Notes: generated from the sequence alone by a model not told the origin. Shown: positions 1 to 9,990, counted from the stretch's first letter. The stretch is 29,354 bases of DNA from Terfezia claveryi (GCA_015179025.1 WHUX01000420.1:1-29354), one strand, 5' to 3'. A program made the numbers and translations.

Positions 1-310
1 AATGTCACCCGCTAAATGCAATTATAGCATTGGAGATAAGGAATTGCTAGCAATTATTCTGGCTCTTGAAAAATAGCACATCTACTTATACCAGCTCCTA
101 CGACCGTTCACTATCCTCACCGACTATCACAACCTACAGAGCTTTAATTCCAAAGCCTTGCTTTCACGCCGACAAGCTTGTTGGGTGCAGGAAATAGCCC
201 AATATAACTTCAAGATTGTCTTTAGACCCGGCACCTAGAACACCAAAGCCGATGCACTCACCAGGAGATCTGGAGACCTCCCTGAGGAAGGGGATGGTCA
301 TGCTCGCCAA
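1..310 (+). pseudogene. Chromovirus A RNase H domain, C-terminal part, broken
   Basis: Translation gives the end of a Ty3/gypsy RNase H, with motifs such as YSIGDKELL, a TILTD stretch and RPGT..NTKADALT, which copy B also carries. In an intact element this domain degrades RNA in the RNA-DNA hybrid during reverse transcription. Two in-frame TAG codons interrupt it; the matching codons of copy B are TGG and CAG. A frame change near 265 adds further damage. The start is cut by the window edge. Confidence 0.85.
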
Positions 311-471
311 ACACAGGCCCTAATACCCGCCGAGAAATTTTCGCTTTCTGCAGCCATAATCGTTAACAACGAAGACATTCTTGTCGCCTTCAAGACTGAC
401 AAGCTCGCTGTCGAGATTATGCACGCCCTCAAGAACGGCGCCAGAAAACACCCAATAATCCCTTTGGCTGA

Positions 472-1530
472 ATGTCAGCTCTCGAGGGACTTATACTCGT
501 TAATGGTCTAGTTTATGTTCCTGACTCCCCGGAAATACACCTCCGCATTCTCCGTACCTACCACGACCACCCAGCTGCGGGACACCCCGGTCAAGCAGCC
601 ACCTATGAATTGGTATCACGAGACTACTGGTGGCCAAAGATGCGCCAGACCATAGCTCGATACCTTCGAAATTGTGATACCTGCGCCCGGATTAAACCAG
701 CTCGCCATGCCCCCTATGGATTGTTAAAACCACTTCAAGTTCCATTTCGGAAGTGGTCATCTGTCTCCTTGGACCTTGTTACTGGCCTTCCCTCTCAAAT
801 GGATTCGATGCCTTATTGGTTGTAGTTGACTGATTGTCAAAAATGGCACACTATATACCTACCAACACGGACGCCAATTCCAAGCAGATTGCTAAGCTCT
901 TCTTTGATAATGTCTTTCGCCTACACGGAATTCCCGATTCGATCGTCTCAGACCATGGCACTCAATTCGTATCCGAATTCACTCGCTCCTTGACCTCCCT
1001 CGTTGGGATTCAACAGAAGGTTTCAACAGCCTTCCACCCCCAGACTGATGGACAAACGGAACGAATCAATGCCATCACAGAACAATACTTGCGGGCTTAC
1101 TGTAATTATCAACAAGACAACTGGTCCGAATTACTCACCATGGCCGAGTTTTCCTACAACAATACCTTATCCTCGACCCTAGGTATCACCCCCTTTCAGG
1201 CTATGTACGGTGAAAATCCCAAATACCAGATCACCACGAACCCCGCCACCAAGCTACCCCCCCCAAGTGATCAAAGAATACGCGGACCGCCTTGCTGAGC
1301 TGGACGCCCATCTCGATCAGAAATGATTGGGTACAAGCTACCTACTCCGAACAAGCTAATAAATCTCGGATTCCGGCCCCTAAGTTCGAAATAGGGGATC
1401 AAGTGTGGTTACTTCGTCGACATGTTAAAACAACTCGCCCATCGACAAAACTTGACTTCAAGAAGTTGGGAAAATTCCGGATAATCCAGAAGGTCTCCCC
1501 CATGCCTATAAACTCGACCTCCCCGCATCT
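472..1530 (+). pseudogene. Chromovirus A integrase, frameshifted
   Basis: The first open piece (472-825) carries the HHCC zinc finger (HDHP..GHPG, then CDTC) and the first core aspartate (SLDLVTGLP). The second piece (834-1298) carries the other DDE residues, in SDHGTQFVSEF and TDGQTERINAI. The third (1292-1534) resembles the GPY/F-type C-terminal region (VWLLRRHVKTTRP..KLGKFRI). Integrase inserts the cDNA into host chromatin. Copy B has one extra G near position 798, so the first break is a 1-nt deletion here. Nearby, TGA replaces the CGA of copy B. A run of C near 1258-1264 marks the second break. Confidence 0.93.
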
Positions 1531-1830
1531 ATGAAAATCCATCCCGTTTTTCATGTCTCACTCCTCGAACCTGCCTCCACGGACCCCCTTCCGGGTCAAA
1601 TCCAGCCTCCCCCACCACCTGTAATCATTGAGGATGAACCCGAATGGGAAGTGGACGAAATCGTCGACTCTCATTTCCGCGGTCGCACACTAGAATACCT
1701 TGCCCGTTGGGTAGGCTATGACGAGCTTACCTGGGAACCTGCCGATATGTTTTCGAATGCGCCTAGTGTTGTGAAAAAATTCCACACTGCATACCCCTCG
1801 AAACCACGTCCTCGCACTCTACCTAAATGA
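1531..1830 (+). CDS. Integrase C-terminal chromodomain, copy A
   Basis: An open frame of 99 codons, and a natural continuation of the integrase rather than a separate gene. Residues about 38-75 form a chromodomain: EWEVDEIVDS, then YLARWVGYDELTWEPADMF, with the aromatic residues (W in EWEV, W in ARWVG, W in TWEP) typical of the fold. A proline-rich linker (QPPPPPV) precedes it. In chromoviruses this module is thought to steer integration toward heterochromatin marks such as H3K9 methylation. The first ATG is probably internal to the polyprotein. Confidence 0.93.
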   Translation: MKIHPVFHVSLLEPASTDPLPGQIQPPPPPVIIEDEPEWEVDEIVDSHFRGRTLEYLARWVGYDELTWEPADMFSNAPSVVKKFHTAYPSKPRPRTLPK

Positions 1831-1877
1831 GTGGAATTTGAACTTGGTATCCTGCCTTGGATTGCAGGAGCTCATCC

Positions 1878-1893
1878 TTGGAAGAGGGAGCTA
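1878..1893 (+). promoter_or_regulatory. Polypurine tract of copy A
   Basis: GGAAGAGGGAG followed by CTAC lies directly before the LTR start (TGTTACG). The position and purine run fit the plus-strand priming site. The same sequence stands next to the 3' LTR of copy B. Confidence 0.7.
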
Positions 1894-2058
1894 CTGTTAC
1901 GAACCCTCTCGAATCACGATCCTGATCGATATCGCTGGCAACCCACGCACTTGCCAAAGTATATCATGTGACTATGTTCTCGACCCTGCCTCTCCTGGCT
2001 AGCCGACATCCGACCGCATCCCGGAAGTCCTAGTCGCTCGCTTATGGATTTGACACTT

Positions 2059-2343
2059 GAGAGTCGAACCAAAACTGGCACGACTCTCAAACTAGGAAAT
2101 ACCCTGGAAAACCTCGAACCTTATTTTGACCCGAACCTTATTTGAGAGTCGAACCAAAACTGGCACGACTCTCAGATTTAGGAAATACCCCGGAAACCCT
2201 CGAACCCTATTTTGACCCAAACCTTATTTGAGAGTCGAACCAAAACTGGCTCACTCTCAGATTTAGGAAATACCCGGAAACCCTCGAACCCTATTTTGAC
2301 CCAGACCTTATTTGAGAGTCGAACCAAAACTGGCATGACTCTC
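2059..2343 (+). repeat. 85-bp tandem repeats with hairpin in LTR A
   Basis: GAGAGTCG begins at 2059, 2144, 2230 and 2314, a period of 84-86 bp. Each unit opens with an 8-bp inverted repeat (GAGAGTCG and CGACTCTC around a 14-nt loop); the third hairpin is damaged. The LTRs of copy B carry three hairpins instead of four. The location upstream of the TATA box would suit an enhancer-like or silencer-like role, which is inference. Confidence 0.92.
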
Positions 2344-2594
2344 AGATTGGGAACAACCTGCTCTCGCTCAAAACTCTTTCTTTAGCTTATCAGAAATTTC
2401 ACCTTCGCTTATGTACAATTCTTCAGGTCTTCTATTCGCACCAGCGTTATCCGTTATTGCCAGACGCCTCGTTCTCGACGATCTCACAGGATCCGTGTAT
2501 CCGTGAGCTGGCTTGCATGTTCATCTTCTATTATGCTTTGTCTAGACCGTTGTGTTAGCCAAAAAGGTGTTGTTCGAGATGAAGACAGGATCTC

Positions 2595-2601
2595 TATAAA
2601 A
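2595..2601 (+). promoter_or_regulatory. TATA box of LTR A
   Basis: TATAAAA in the second half of the LTR, downstream of the tandem hairpins, conserved in both LTRs of copy B. It probably sets the U3/R boundary a few tens of bases downstream. Confidence 0.6.
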
Positions 2602-2951
2602 GAAGCCTGTTCTTGCCGTCTGTATTCTGTTTCTTTCTTCCCCACGCAACAACTTGTCTACCTTCCTGTACCTAGTTGTTATACGAATATATCTGCACCA
2701 CTGTTCTTGAGTGTAGCTCAGACTACCTCGCCTTCTCGACCTTGACCTCGATACCTCGCTCGACTTTGGTTTCGCCCGAAGTCCCTAGACACCTGATCAC
2801 ACACATAGAGCTCCCTACGTATGCGATACCTCGACACTCGTGTCCCTCACCTGCGATCGCAGGTGATACCACGAACCAGAATAAGTCGTTGTTTACCGCG
2901 TCGACGCGGGAATCCCCTCACAACCTCTGTCCATAACCTCCGTCCATAACA

Positions 2952-3546
2952 TCAATATAGAAGTTCCACTAGTTAATCCTTCTAAGTGCCTTTGTCACTC
3001 CTATACTACTTTACCTATTACAGTAATCTTATGCTACTGGTAATAACTTTAATAGTGAGAATAAACAATACACTATTAGTAATCTACTTTGTAGTATACA
3101 TTACTAGCCTGAGATTATCTGATTAGATTGGATCCTTATCTAATTTAATCTGATTGTCTAGTCCCCTTTATTACACTTTATAGAATGTCTACGGCATATA
3201 TGAGAGATATTTTCTTTGTATATTTTTTTGATGACAACTGAGCACGCTAGGGAGTATTTGTTTTAGAATTATATGTATCTCTACAGAGTATTTTCCTTGT
3301 ATGTTTTTTTTGATATAAATAGGCTAATGTGACGTAACACTAAGGTAATGTTTTTTTGTTACTCCCTTTGGTATGAGTGAGCTAACAGATGGTGATACAG
3401 ATAAATAATGAATTATACTTTGTTGTAGAGCTCAATGCTTAAGATCAGCCTATTTTTCGTTCACTTTATGCCCTCAAGAATATACATATACAAGCAAACT
3501 TACTGTCCCAAACCTCAGATCCTTCGATTTGCAACCTTCAGTCAGT
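2952..3546. other. AT-rich stretch without genes
   Basis: No convincing coding frame. Two related segments, about 3205-3238 and 3283-3318, share the pattern gagtattttcttgtat followed by a T-run and GATA, so part of the stretch is a decayed direct duplication. Confidence 0.5.
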
Positions 3547-3756
3547 ATGGATATTACACTTACTCTTTTGTACCACCGAATATACAGATATAATGGCCGG
3601 AATAAAACAATGAGCTAGGAATGTCAAGATGATAGTACCCCCTGCGAGAGTACCTACAGTGGTCCCAAAAAAGAGAGGAGTACTCCCCTAAAAAAAAAGG
3701 GTACTCCCCAAAAAGAAAAGAGTAGTTCCACAAAAGAGAAGGGTGGATCGGCGTAA
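3547..3756 (+). pseudogene. Small basic-peptide frame with one stop, unrecognised
   Basis: A frame of 70 codons from ATG to TAA, interrupted by one TAG that a CAG-to-TAG transition would explain. The second half is an imperfect peptide repeat rich in Lys, Ser, Thr and Pro (ERSTPLKKKGTPQKEK), encoded by A-rich direct repeats around AAGGGTACTCCCC. I do not recognise a family. It may be the end of a decayed gene or a low-complexity expansion with no coding history. Confidence 0.2.
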
Positions 3757-4224
3757 TAACTCTCCCCAGTTCAATTTAAACTTGGAATGCTAAGTTTGCT
3801 GTCAGTGGCAATTATTAGACAAATTTAAAGACAATAGGCCAGCAGTCAATTAATCATTCCGAAGACTGTGTTCCGACGGTTATATCGAGAGATTGTACAG
3901 GATATTAACACTGAATACAACAGTTATCCTATGATACTCAGTAGGTAGACAAATGTAGAGAGAATTGGCATCATAGCAATAAATGCCCTTCAAGAGGCTA
4001 CGGAGGTATACCTCTATGAATTTTTAACAAGTAATAAAGCATATATCGTAAGAAGGTCAAGGTGAGACTAACCAGGTGTATGAAATAGCAATCAAACTGT
4101 ATGCAACACAGAGCGGAGACTAAAACCTACCATGCCAAACAATTCTATGAAGGGATGTAATATTATAGCATAAGGTGGAAGCCAATCGGCTATCTGGAGG
4201 TAATATGACCTACCGCCCTACACC

Positions 4225-4503
4225 CTAAGCACTACCAGTACTACCATCGCCCTTATCATCCTCCTCATCATCCTCCTCATCATCCTCCTCATTATCATTG
4301 TTGTTACCATTATCACCCTCATCATCATTATCATCAGAATTATTGTCTTCACTGTCACCATCAGTTTCACCATCGACTAGATTACCGGCATCAGTTGGTA
4401 CCCTGCCATCTCCTGCAACTTCTCCTTCACCAACATTAGTTGGTGCCCCGTGATTTCCTGCAACACCTTCTTCGCTGGCAATACTACCTGCTTTGCCAGA
4501 CCA
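4225..4503 (-). pseudogene. Acidic C-terminal tail of a decayed protein gene
   Basis: On the minus strand a 93-codon frame ends in a TAG stop at 4225-4227. Its last third is almost pure Asp/Glu/Asn/Gly (EEDDEEDDEEDDKGDGSTGSA), encoded by a GAG/GAT-type repeat. The upstream part has imperfect internal repeats (APTNVGEGEVAGDG, then VPTDAG). A neighbouring frame continues the same compositional bias upstream to about 4560, which suggests a 1-nt frameshift. Acidic tails occur in many nuclear and chromatin proteins, and also in transposon proteins, so no function is assigned. Confidence 0.35.
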
Positions 4504-4859
4504 CTTACACCTCCAGCATGACCTATACTGCTGGCATCACCTACATTGTTATCGCATTCTGATGATGTATGGGGAATGGAAGGAAGAAGCTAGGAGTAGA
4601 GAATTTGACTTTTTCTATACGGTTATTTTTTTGGGTTATATTATGTATTTGAGGAATAGATATCTTGCTATCACCTCCGTTTTTTTTTTTTTTTTATTTT
4701 TTTAGGTTATATTAAGTTGTGATAGTAGGAAATGGAATGTTAGGAGAGGTCATAATCTAGGTGAAACATAATTTGCCAGAATAGACAATTCCATAACAAC
4801 TTGAGGCAATTCCATAATGACTATGAGATAGTAAGAAATAGTGATGATTCCATAACCAT

Positions 4860-4954
4860 GGATCTGTCCTCCTATCACAGATCCGTCCTCCTGTCACGGA
4901 TCCGTCCTCCTGTCACGGATTGCCCTGCTTGTCACAGAATCCTCCTCCTGTCAT
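4860..4954. repeat. 19-bp minisatellite, five copies
   Basis: Five head-to-tail units of exactly 19 bp, based on GGATCCGTCCTCCTGTCAC. Units 1-3 are nearly identical; units 4 and 5 have diverged. Confidence 0.9.
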
Positions 4955-5253
4955 AGACTTGAACTTTTTCTTCCCACTCAATCCTTACTGCCATTTCTCA
5001 ACTATATTCTACTAGTGGCTAACCTTCTATCCATTCCCCCATCATTCTCCTGTATAATCTTACCCTGCCTTGTGTGCTAATATGAATTACATTCATTGAT
5101 ACCTCATCAATTTCTGTACACTCTGATTCTCATAAAATGAATTGTTTCAATCCCAGCAATCAGTAGTGTATTCAGTTAAATTTGAACTGAATTATATAAG
5201 AAACTGGTCCTCCAGTCGAGCAATATATGTCAGTAGATAACACTAAGGCTTGG

Positions 5254-5274
5254 CGAGTAGTCGACGACTACTCG
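5254..5274. repeat. Perfect palindrome
   Basis: CGAGTAGTCG and CGACTACTCG flank a single central A, giving ten-base arms. It follows AAGGCTTGG, and the block resembles subterminal sequence of fungal hAT elements. No partner end or target duplication was found, so the origin is open. Confidence 0.7.
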
Positions 5275-5593
5275 GCGCTGGCCTGAGTAATTTATAGTGA
5301 CATATAGCCGACTCATCGAGTTGGAGGCTTGGGCAAAACTCGGCCATCAGCGCGAGTCTTGGCAAGGTTGTGTGGGGAAAAATCGCCTTAGTGCCCACAC
5401 TATTAGTACGCACACTAGATTTTGTAGCTACTAAAGAAAGCAGGGTTGGTTCGATGATAGCTAATGTATATTGTGTGTATTATCTAAATGCTGATACTAC
5501 TGAATGGAAGCCTAGTGGTAGTAGATAGTCTGGTGCTAGCTAGGATAGGAGTGTTAGTGGTAGTAGTATATACTCACGTGGCAGTACCCACTA

Positions 5594-6790
5594 TCATAAA
5601 TGGCTAGCTCTTAATGGGTGATTTCCTGATGCTTCTAGAGCTCTCTTAATATAGTTGATATCTATATATAGTTTGCTAATTATGTTAAAAATTGTTAAAC
5701 TATTTTTAGAGTCTTTTTTCCTATAAGCCTCCCCCTCTTCCCTAGTAACAGCTATCGACAAGTTAATGGAGTTGATGGTAGACAAAACCCCCTCCCTCAT
5801 GAGAATTAATTCTGTGCCTTAGGCCCCTATATATTCATTAAATACTCTAGTGAGGTTTGTATACAAGTCTTTTATTTCCTCTTGAACCACTACCAGCTCA
5901 TTATTGCTCTTCCTTAATTCTGCCCTTTAGACTCTAAAATGTCCTGTAATATCATTGCTGATATTAATGAAGACTACACTATATTCTTCTATCTTCTCCT
6001 TTTCTCTATCAATTGCCTCTGTTATTCATGAGACGCCATCTCTAACTACTTTATGGACTAAGTTTTCCATTTGATTAAAACAGTCCCCTTCCAGAGCCGA
6101 TCTGCTGTCCTAGTTAATGATAGATATGTCTGATGTATCTGACCTATGTCCAGGGTCAGTGTTCTCATCTAGCGCCTCATTCCTAAATTAGTAGAATGAT
6201 AGACTGTTGTTGGCATCTCCTTCTGTGTTTAACTCAGAGCAGTCCTGGAAAATTGTATCTATATCTTCGTCTCTAGCGACAGAGTCTTGGTCTTAGGAGT
6301 CGGGTATCTCACCGAGGCCTAGGCTTGATACGTTCTCTACTGCTGTAGTAAGGGAGAGAGGTTGGGGGCGAGCTAGGATTGCTGTATTATCAGAGCCCAT
6401 ATCCGAGTCTGAATCGCTGTCTGTGTCTAGGTTTGGGCCTGTACGCTGTCTGATAGAGAGGCCTGAGTGGTTGCGTACAGTGATTGATTCGCAGATTTGC
6501 TCCCCTACTAGGTCAATAGCTAGGATGACGACTTTTGGGTCGAGAAAAGCCTCATAAATTTCATCTACAGACCCTTCTCTAGTGAATTCTGGGAGGATCT
6601 CTAGGCTCGTCTCTAGGATTTAATGGCCTCTAGCTATTGTGCGGTCTAGACTTTCCGGTTGGATTGCTGCTGCTCTGAATGTACTGTAACTATTGAGAGT
6701 TCTATATGTGGTGCCTTTAATTACCACAATGAGGCATTCGCTGTCTCTCCAACCTAGAGTAACTGGGTGGAACATGTGCCTCGGAGCCAT
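5594..6790 (-). pseudogene. 399-codon frame with seven stop codons, unidentified coiled-coil protein
   Basis: A single minus-strand frame runs from an ATG at 6790 (context GAACATGGC, with an in-frame TAA five codons upstream) to a TGA at 5594-5596, with no net frameshift. Seven internal stops lie at 6620-6622, 6293-6295, 6188-6190, 6110-6112, 6026-6028, 5927-5929 and 5819-5821: five TAA, one TAG, one TGA. Each is one C-to-T change from CAA, CAG or CGA. The N-terminal ~110 residues are mixed and could be globular. The middle is Asp/Ser-rich (DTDSDSDSDMGSD). The C-terminal ~150 residues look helical and coiled-coil-like, rich in Glu, Lys, Ile and Leu. I do not recognise the family; a transposon-associated protein or a duplicated host gene are both possible. 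Confidence 0.6.
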
Positions 6791-6799
6791 GTTCGTAAT

Positions 6800-7230
6800 G
6801 TTATCTTATCTTTAACGGGTCGACAGGTACAACGATACCCTGATAGTATGGTATGGTTTGGAGATCATGTGACAGATATGGCGGAGTGTGATGACGGTGG
6901 GGTACTATGACGGCAGAGTGTTGTGATGGTGAGACTTATGACGGGTGTTGTGACAGTGTGTCAGCCAGACGATGTTGGGGATGACTTCATTCCATTATCC
7001 ATTGCGGCCGGTCGGGATGGTATGTTGCTGTTGATCCTTATTGGTCGGGCGGTGGTGTGGAAATTATCAAATCCCTGATAGGCTCTTGAAGGTGTGATCG
7101 GGCAGTGTTTCTTGACGTGGCAAATACACTGAGATACAGTGTGGGCCAGAAGAGTTACAGGTTATCGTGGGAATTAAGAGCTTAAAGCACGGGGGAAGGT
7201 TTGAAGATGAGGACTTGGAGATATGAGATT
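6800..7230. other. Gene-free stretch with degenerate GTGATGACGG-like repeats
   Basis: Around 6885-6960 the plus strand repeats variants of gtgatgacggtg and gttgtgatggtgag several times. No coding frame is supported. It may be the promoter side of the 399-codon frame or 5' material of the host LINE. Confidence 0.35.
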
Positions 7231-7365
7231 GGGATATGTTGTGCTCTGCATCGAGCTCTCTTATATAAACTTATTTGTATGCCCATGAGCCTTCTGTGTA
7301 CTGAGATATCGTCGAATCCACACTTTTTTTTGTCCGCAAAGTGTTGTTGTCTATGCAAAACGGAC
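7231..7365 (+). pseudogene. Host LINE, piece 1 (start of the C-terminal zinc knuckle)
   Basis: The last codons before the foldback element read CLCKTDY. They fit the first half of the Cys/His knuckle that follows RNase H in many fungal LINEs. The second half (PREDGAHVVFHCP) continues on the far side of the insertion at 16118, and the paralogue at about 20455-20515 has the two halves joined. How far this LINE extends upstream is unclear because it is heavily decayed. Confidence 0.5.
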
Positions 7366-7367
7366 TA
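7366..7367. other. TA target duplication of the foldback element (left)
   Basis: TA stands directly outside the left terminus and again outside the right terminus (16116-16117). The paralogous LINE has a single TA at 20470-20471. Confidence 0.75.
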
Positions 7368-7530
7368 CCCTTGCAAGCCTACTAGTGAGCAGCCACCGTC
7401 TAGTGCACACCCCTGCAAAACCCCCTGCAATAGTGTCTCCAGCCACAACTCGTAAGATATCATGAGCATAGTGATTCTGACTAAATACATATCTATGAAA
7501 ATGAGTACGCTCTACAATATGGTTATGCTC

Positions 7531-7535
7531 ATATC
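7531..7535. other. Target duplication ATATC, left of chromovirus B
   Basis: ATATC precedes the element and recurs at 14491-14495. The uninterrupted foldback arm has the single-copy site at 15950-15954 (GATAT on the plus strand), so this is a true 5-bp duplication. Confidence 0.95.
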
Positions 7536-8508
7536 TGTTATAGACGGAGGTTATGGATGGAGGTTGTGAGGGGATTCCCACGTCGACGCGGTAAACAACG
7601 ACTTATTTTGGTTCGGGGTATCACCTGTGATCGCAGGTGATGGACGCGAGTGTCGAGGTATCGCACATGTAGGGAGCTCTACGTGTGTGATCAGGTGTCT
7701 AGGGACTTCGGGCGAAACCAAAGTCGAGCGAGGTATCGAGGTCAAGGTCGAGAAGGTGAGGTAGTCTGAGCTACACTCAAGAACAGTGGTGCAGATATAT
7801 TCGTATAACAACTAGGTACAGGAAGGTAGACAAGTTGTTGCGTGGGGAAGAAAGAAACAGAATACAGACGGCAAGAACAGGCTACTTTTATAGAGATCCT
7901 GTCTCCATCTCGAACAACACCTTTTTGGCTAACACAACGGTCTAGACAAAGCATAATGGAAGATGAACACGCAAGCCAGCTCATGGATACACGGATCCTA
8001 TGAGATCATCGAGAACGAGGCATCTGGCAATAACGGATAACGCTAGTGCAAACAGAAGACCTGAAGAATTGTACATAAGCGAAGGTGAAATTTCTGATAA
8101 GCTAAAGAAAGAGTTTTGAGTGAGAGCAGGTTGTTCCCAATCTGAGAGTCGTGCCAGTTTTGGTTCGACTCTCAAATAAGGTCTGGGTCAAAATAGGGTT
8201 CGAGGGTTTCCGAGGTATTTCCTAAATCTGAGAGTCGTGCCAGTTTTGGTTCGACTCTCAAATAAGGTTCGGGTCAAAATAAGGTTCGAGGTTTTCCAGG
8301 GTATTTCCTAGTTTGAGAGTCGTGCCAGTTTTGGTTCGACTCTCAAGTGTCAAATCCATAAGCGAGCGACTAGGACTTCCGGGATGCGGTCGGATGTCGG
8401 CTAGCCAGGAGAGGCAGGGTCGAGAACATAGTTACATGATATACTTTGGCAAGTACGTAGGTTGCCGGCGATATCGATCAGGATCGTGATTCGAGAGGGT
8501 TCGTAACA
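7536..8508 (-). repeat. 3' LTR of chromovirus B
   Basis: 973 bp. On the plus strand it runs TGTTATAGACGG to TTCGTAACA; read on the minus strand it is TGTTACG..TAACA. It contains three copies of the GAGAGTCG hairpin, beginning near 8143, 8230 and 8315. Confidence 0.96.
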
Positions 8509-8524
8509 GTAGCTCCCTCTTCCA
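8509..8524 (-). promoter_or_regulatory. Polypurine tract of copy B
   Basis: On the minus strand GGAAGAGGGAGCTAC abuts the 3' LTR, identical to copy A. Confidence 0.7.
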
Positions 8525-8573
8525 AGGATGAGCTCCTGCGAATCTAAGGCAGGATACCAAGTTCAAATTCCAC

Positions 8574-8873
8574 TCATTTAGGTAGAGTGCGAGGACGTGG
8601 TTTCGAGGGGTATGCAGTGTGGAATTTTTTCACAACACTAGGCGCATTCGAAAACATATCGGCAGGTTCCCAGGTAAGCTCGTCATAGCCTACCCAACGG
8701 GCAAGGTATTCTAGTGTGCAACCGCGGAAACGAGAGTCGACGATTTCGTCCACTTCCCATTCGGGTTCATCCTCAATGATCACAGGTGGTGGGGGAGGCT
8801 GGATTTGACCCGGAAGGGGGTCCGTGGAGGCAGGTTCGAGGAGTGAGACATGAAAAACGGGATGGATTTTCAT
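8574..8873 (-). CDS. Integrase C-terminal chromodomain, copy B
   Basis: 99 codons, nearly identical to the copy A module. The chromodomain again reads EWEVDEIVDS and YLARWVGYDELTWEPADMF. The linker before it is proline-rich. It belongs to the pol polyprotein; the apparent ATG is probably internal. This is the best-preserved module of the element. Confidence 0.93.
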   Translation of the reverse strand: MKIHPVFHVSLLEPASTDPLPGQIQPPPPPVIIEDEPEWEVDEIVDSRFRGCTLEYLARWVGYDELTWEPADMFSNAPSVVKKFHTAYPSKPRPRTLPK

Positions 8874-8879
8874 AGATGC

Positions 8880-9990
8880 GGGGAGGTCGAGTTTATAGGT
8901 ATGGGAGAAGACCTTCTGGATTATCCGGAATTTTCCAACTTCTTGAAGTCAAGTTTTGTCGATGGGCGAGTTGTTTTAACATGTCGACGAAGTAACCACA
9001 CTTGATCCCCTATTTCGAACTTAGGGGCCGGAATCCGAGATTTATTAGCTTGTTCGGAGTAGGTAGCTTATGCCCAGATTATTTCTGATCGGAGATGGGC
9101 ATCCAGCTCAGCAAGGCGGTCCGCGTATTCTTTGATCACTTGGAGGGCGGGTAGCTTGGCGGCGGGGTTCGTGGTGATCTGGTATTTGAGATTTTCACCG
9201 TACATAGCCTGAAAGGGAGTGATACCTAGGGTCGAGGATAAGGTATTGTTGTAGGAAAACTCGGCTATGGTGAGTAATTCGGACCAGTTGTCTTGTTGAT
9301 AATTACAGTAAGCCGCAAGTATTGTTCTGCGATGGCATTGATTCGTTCCGTTTGTCCATCAGTCTGGGGGTGGAAGGCTGTTGAAACCTTCTGTTGAATC
9401 CCAACGAGGGAGGTCAAGGAGCGAGTGAATTCGGATACGAATTGAGTGCCACGGTCTGAGACGATCGAATCAGGAATTCTGTGTAGGCGAAAGACATTAT
9501 CAAAGAAGAGCTTAGCAATCTGCTTGGAATTGGCGTCCGTATTGGTAGGTATATAGTGTGCCATTTTTGACAGTCGGTCAACTACAACCAATAAGGCATC
9601 GAATCCATTTGAGACGGGAAGGCTAGTAACAAGGTCCAAGGAGACAGATGACCACTTCCGAAATGGAACTTGAAGTGGTTTTAACAATCCATAGGGGGCA
9701 TAGCGAGCTGGTTTAATCCGGGCGCAGGTATCACAATTTCGAAGGTATCAAGCTATGGTCTGGCGCATCTTTGGCCACCAGTAGTCTCGTGATACCAATT
9801 CATAGGTGGCTGCTTGACCGGGGTGTCCCGCAGCTGGGTGGTCGTGGTAGGTATGGAGAATGCGGAGGTGTATTTCCGGGGAGTCAGGAACATAAACTAG
9901 ACCATTAACGAGTATAAGTCCCTTCGAGAGCTGACATTCACCCAAAGGGATTATCGGGTGTTTTCTGGCGCCGTTCTTGAGGGCGTGCAT
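8880..9990 (-). pseudogene. Chromovirus B integrase, broken
   Basis: The minus strand from 9990 carries the HHCC finger (HDHP..GHPG), then a TGA at 9748-9750 just before YLRNCDTC. Copy A has CGA at this codon, so the stop is a single C-to-T change. The core (9265-9687) has the DDE residues in SLDLVTSLP, SDRGTQFVSEF and TDGQTERINAI. It then shifts frame near 9310, and the C-terminal part continues in another frame to the chromodomain. Confidence 0.93.

Larger units (their letters stand above)
1..2951 (+). mobile_element. Ty3/gypsy chromovirus, copy A (5' part lies outside the window)
   Basis: This is the 3' half of an LTR retrotransposon. In order it holds the end of RNase H, an integrase with HHCC finger and DDE core, a C-terminal chromodomain, a purine-rich tract and a complete LTR ending TAACA at 2951. 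It is nearly the same sequence as the complete copy B on the opposite strand. The coding part is broken: TAG codons in RNase H at 74-76 and 237-239, a 1-nt deletion near 798 and another frame change near 1260. Copy B has TGG and CAG at the two TAG positions, so both are single transitions. The element is dead. The order RNase H-integrase-chromodomain places it among chromoviruses. Confidence 0.95.
1894..2951 (+). repeat. 3' LTR of chromovirus A (1058 bp)
   Basis: Runs from TGTTACGAACC to CCATAACA, with short inverted ends TGTTA/TAACA. It aligns end to end with both LTRs of copy B (973 bp each). The 85-bp length difference is one extra copy of an internal tandem unit. The target duplication cannot be checked because the 5' end is outside the window; the following bases are TCAAT. 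Confidence 0.95.

Noticed and set aside
2503..2936. Two overlapping LTR frames (80 and 86 codons) that recur at 7551-7984 and 13533-13966
   Set aside because: They recur only because the LTRs are homologous. The hairpin and TATA region explains their conservation, and no protein motif is visible.
5594..6790. Stop-codon reassignment (TAA/TAG read as Gln) as an explanation of the interrupted frame
   Set aside because: One of the seven stops is TGA replacing an Arg-type codon, and other elements here show the same transition decay. Ordinary mutation explains all of them.
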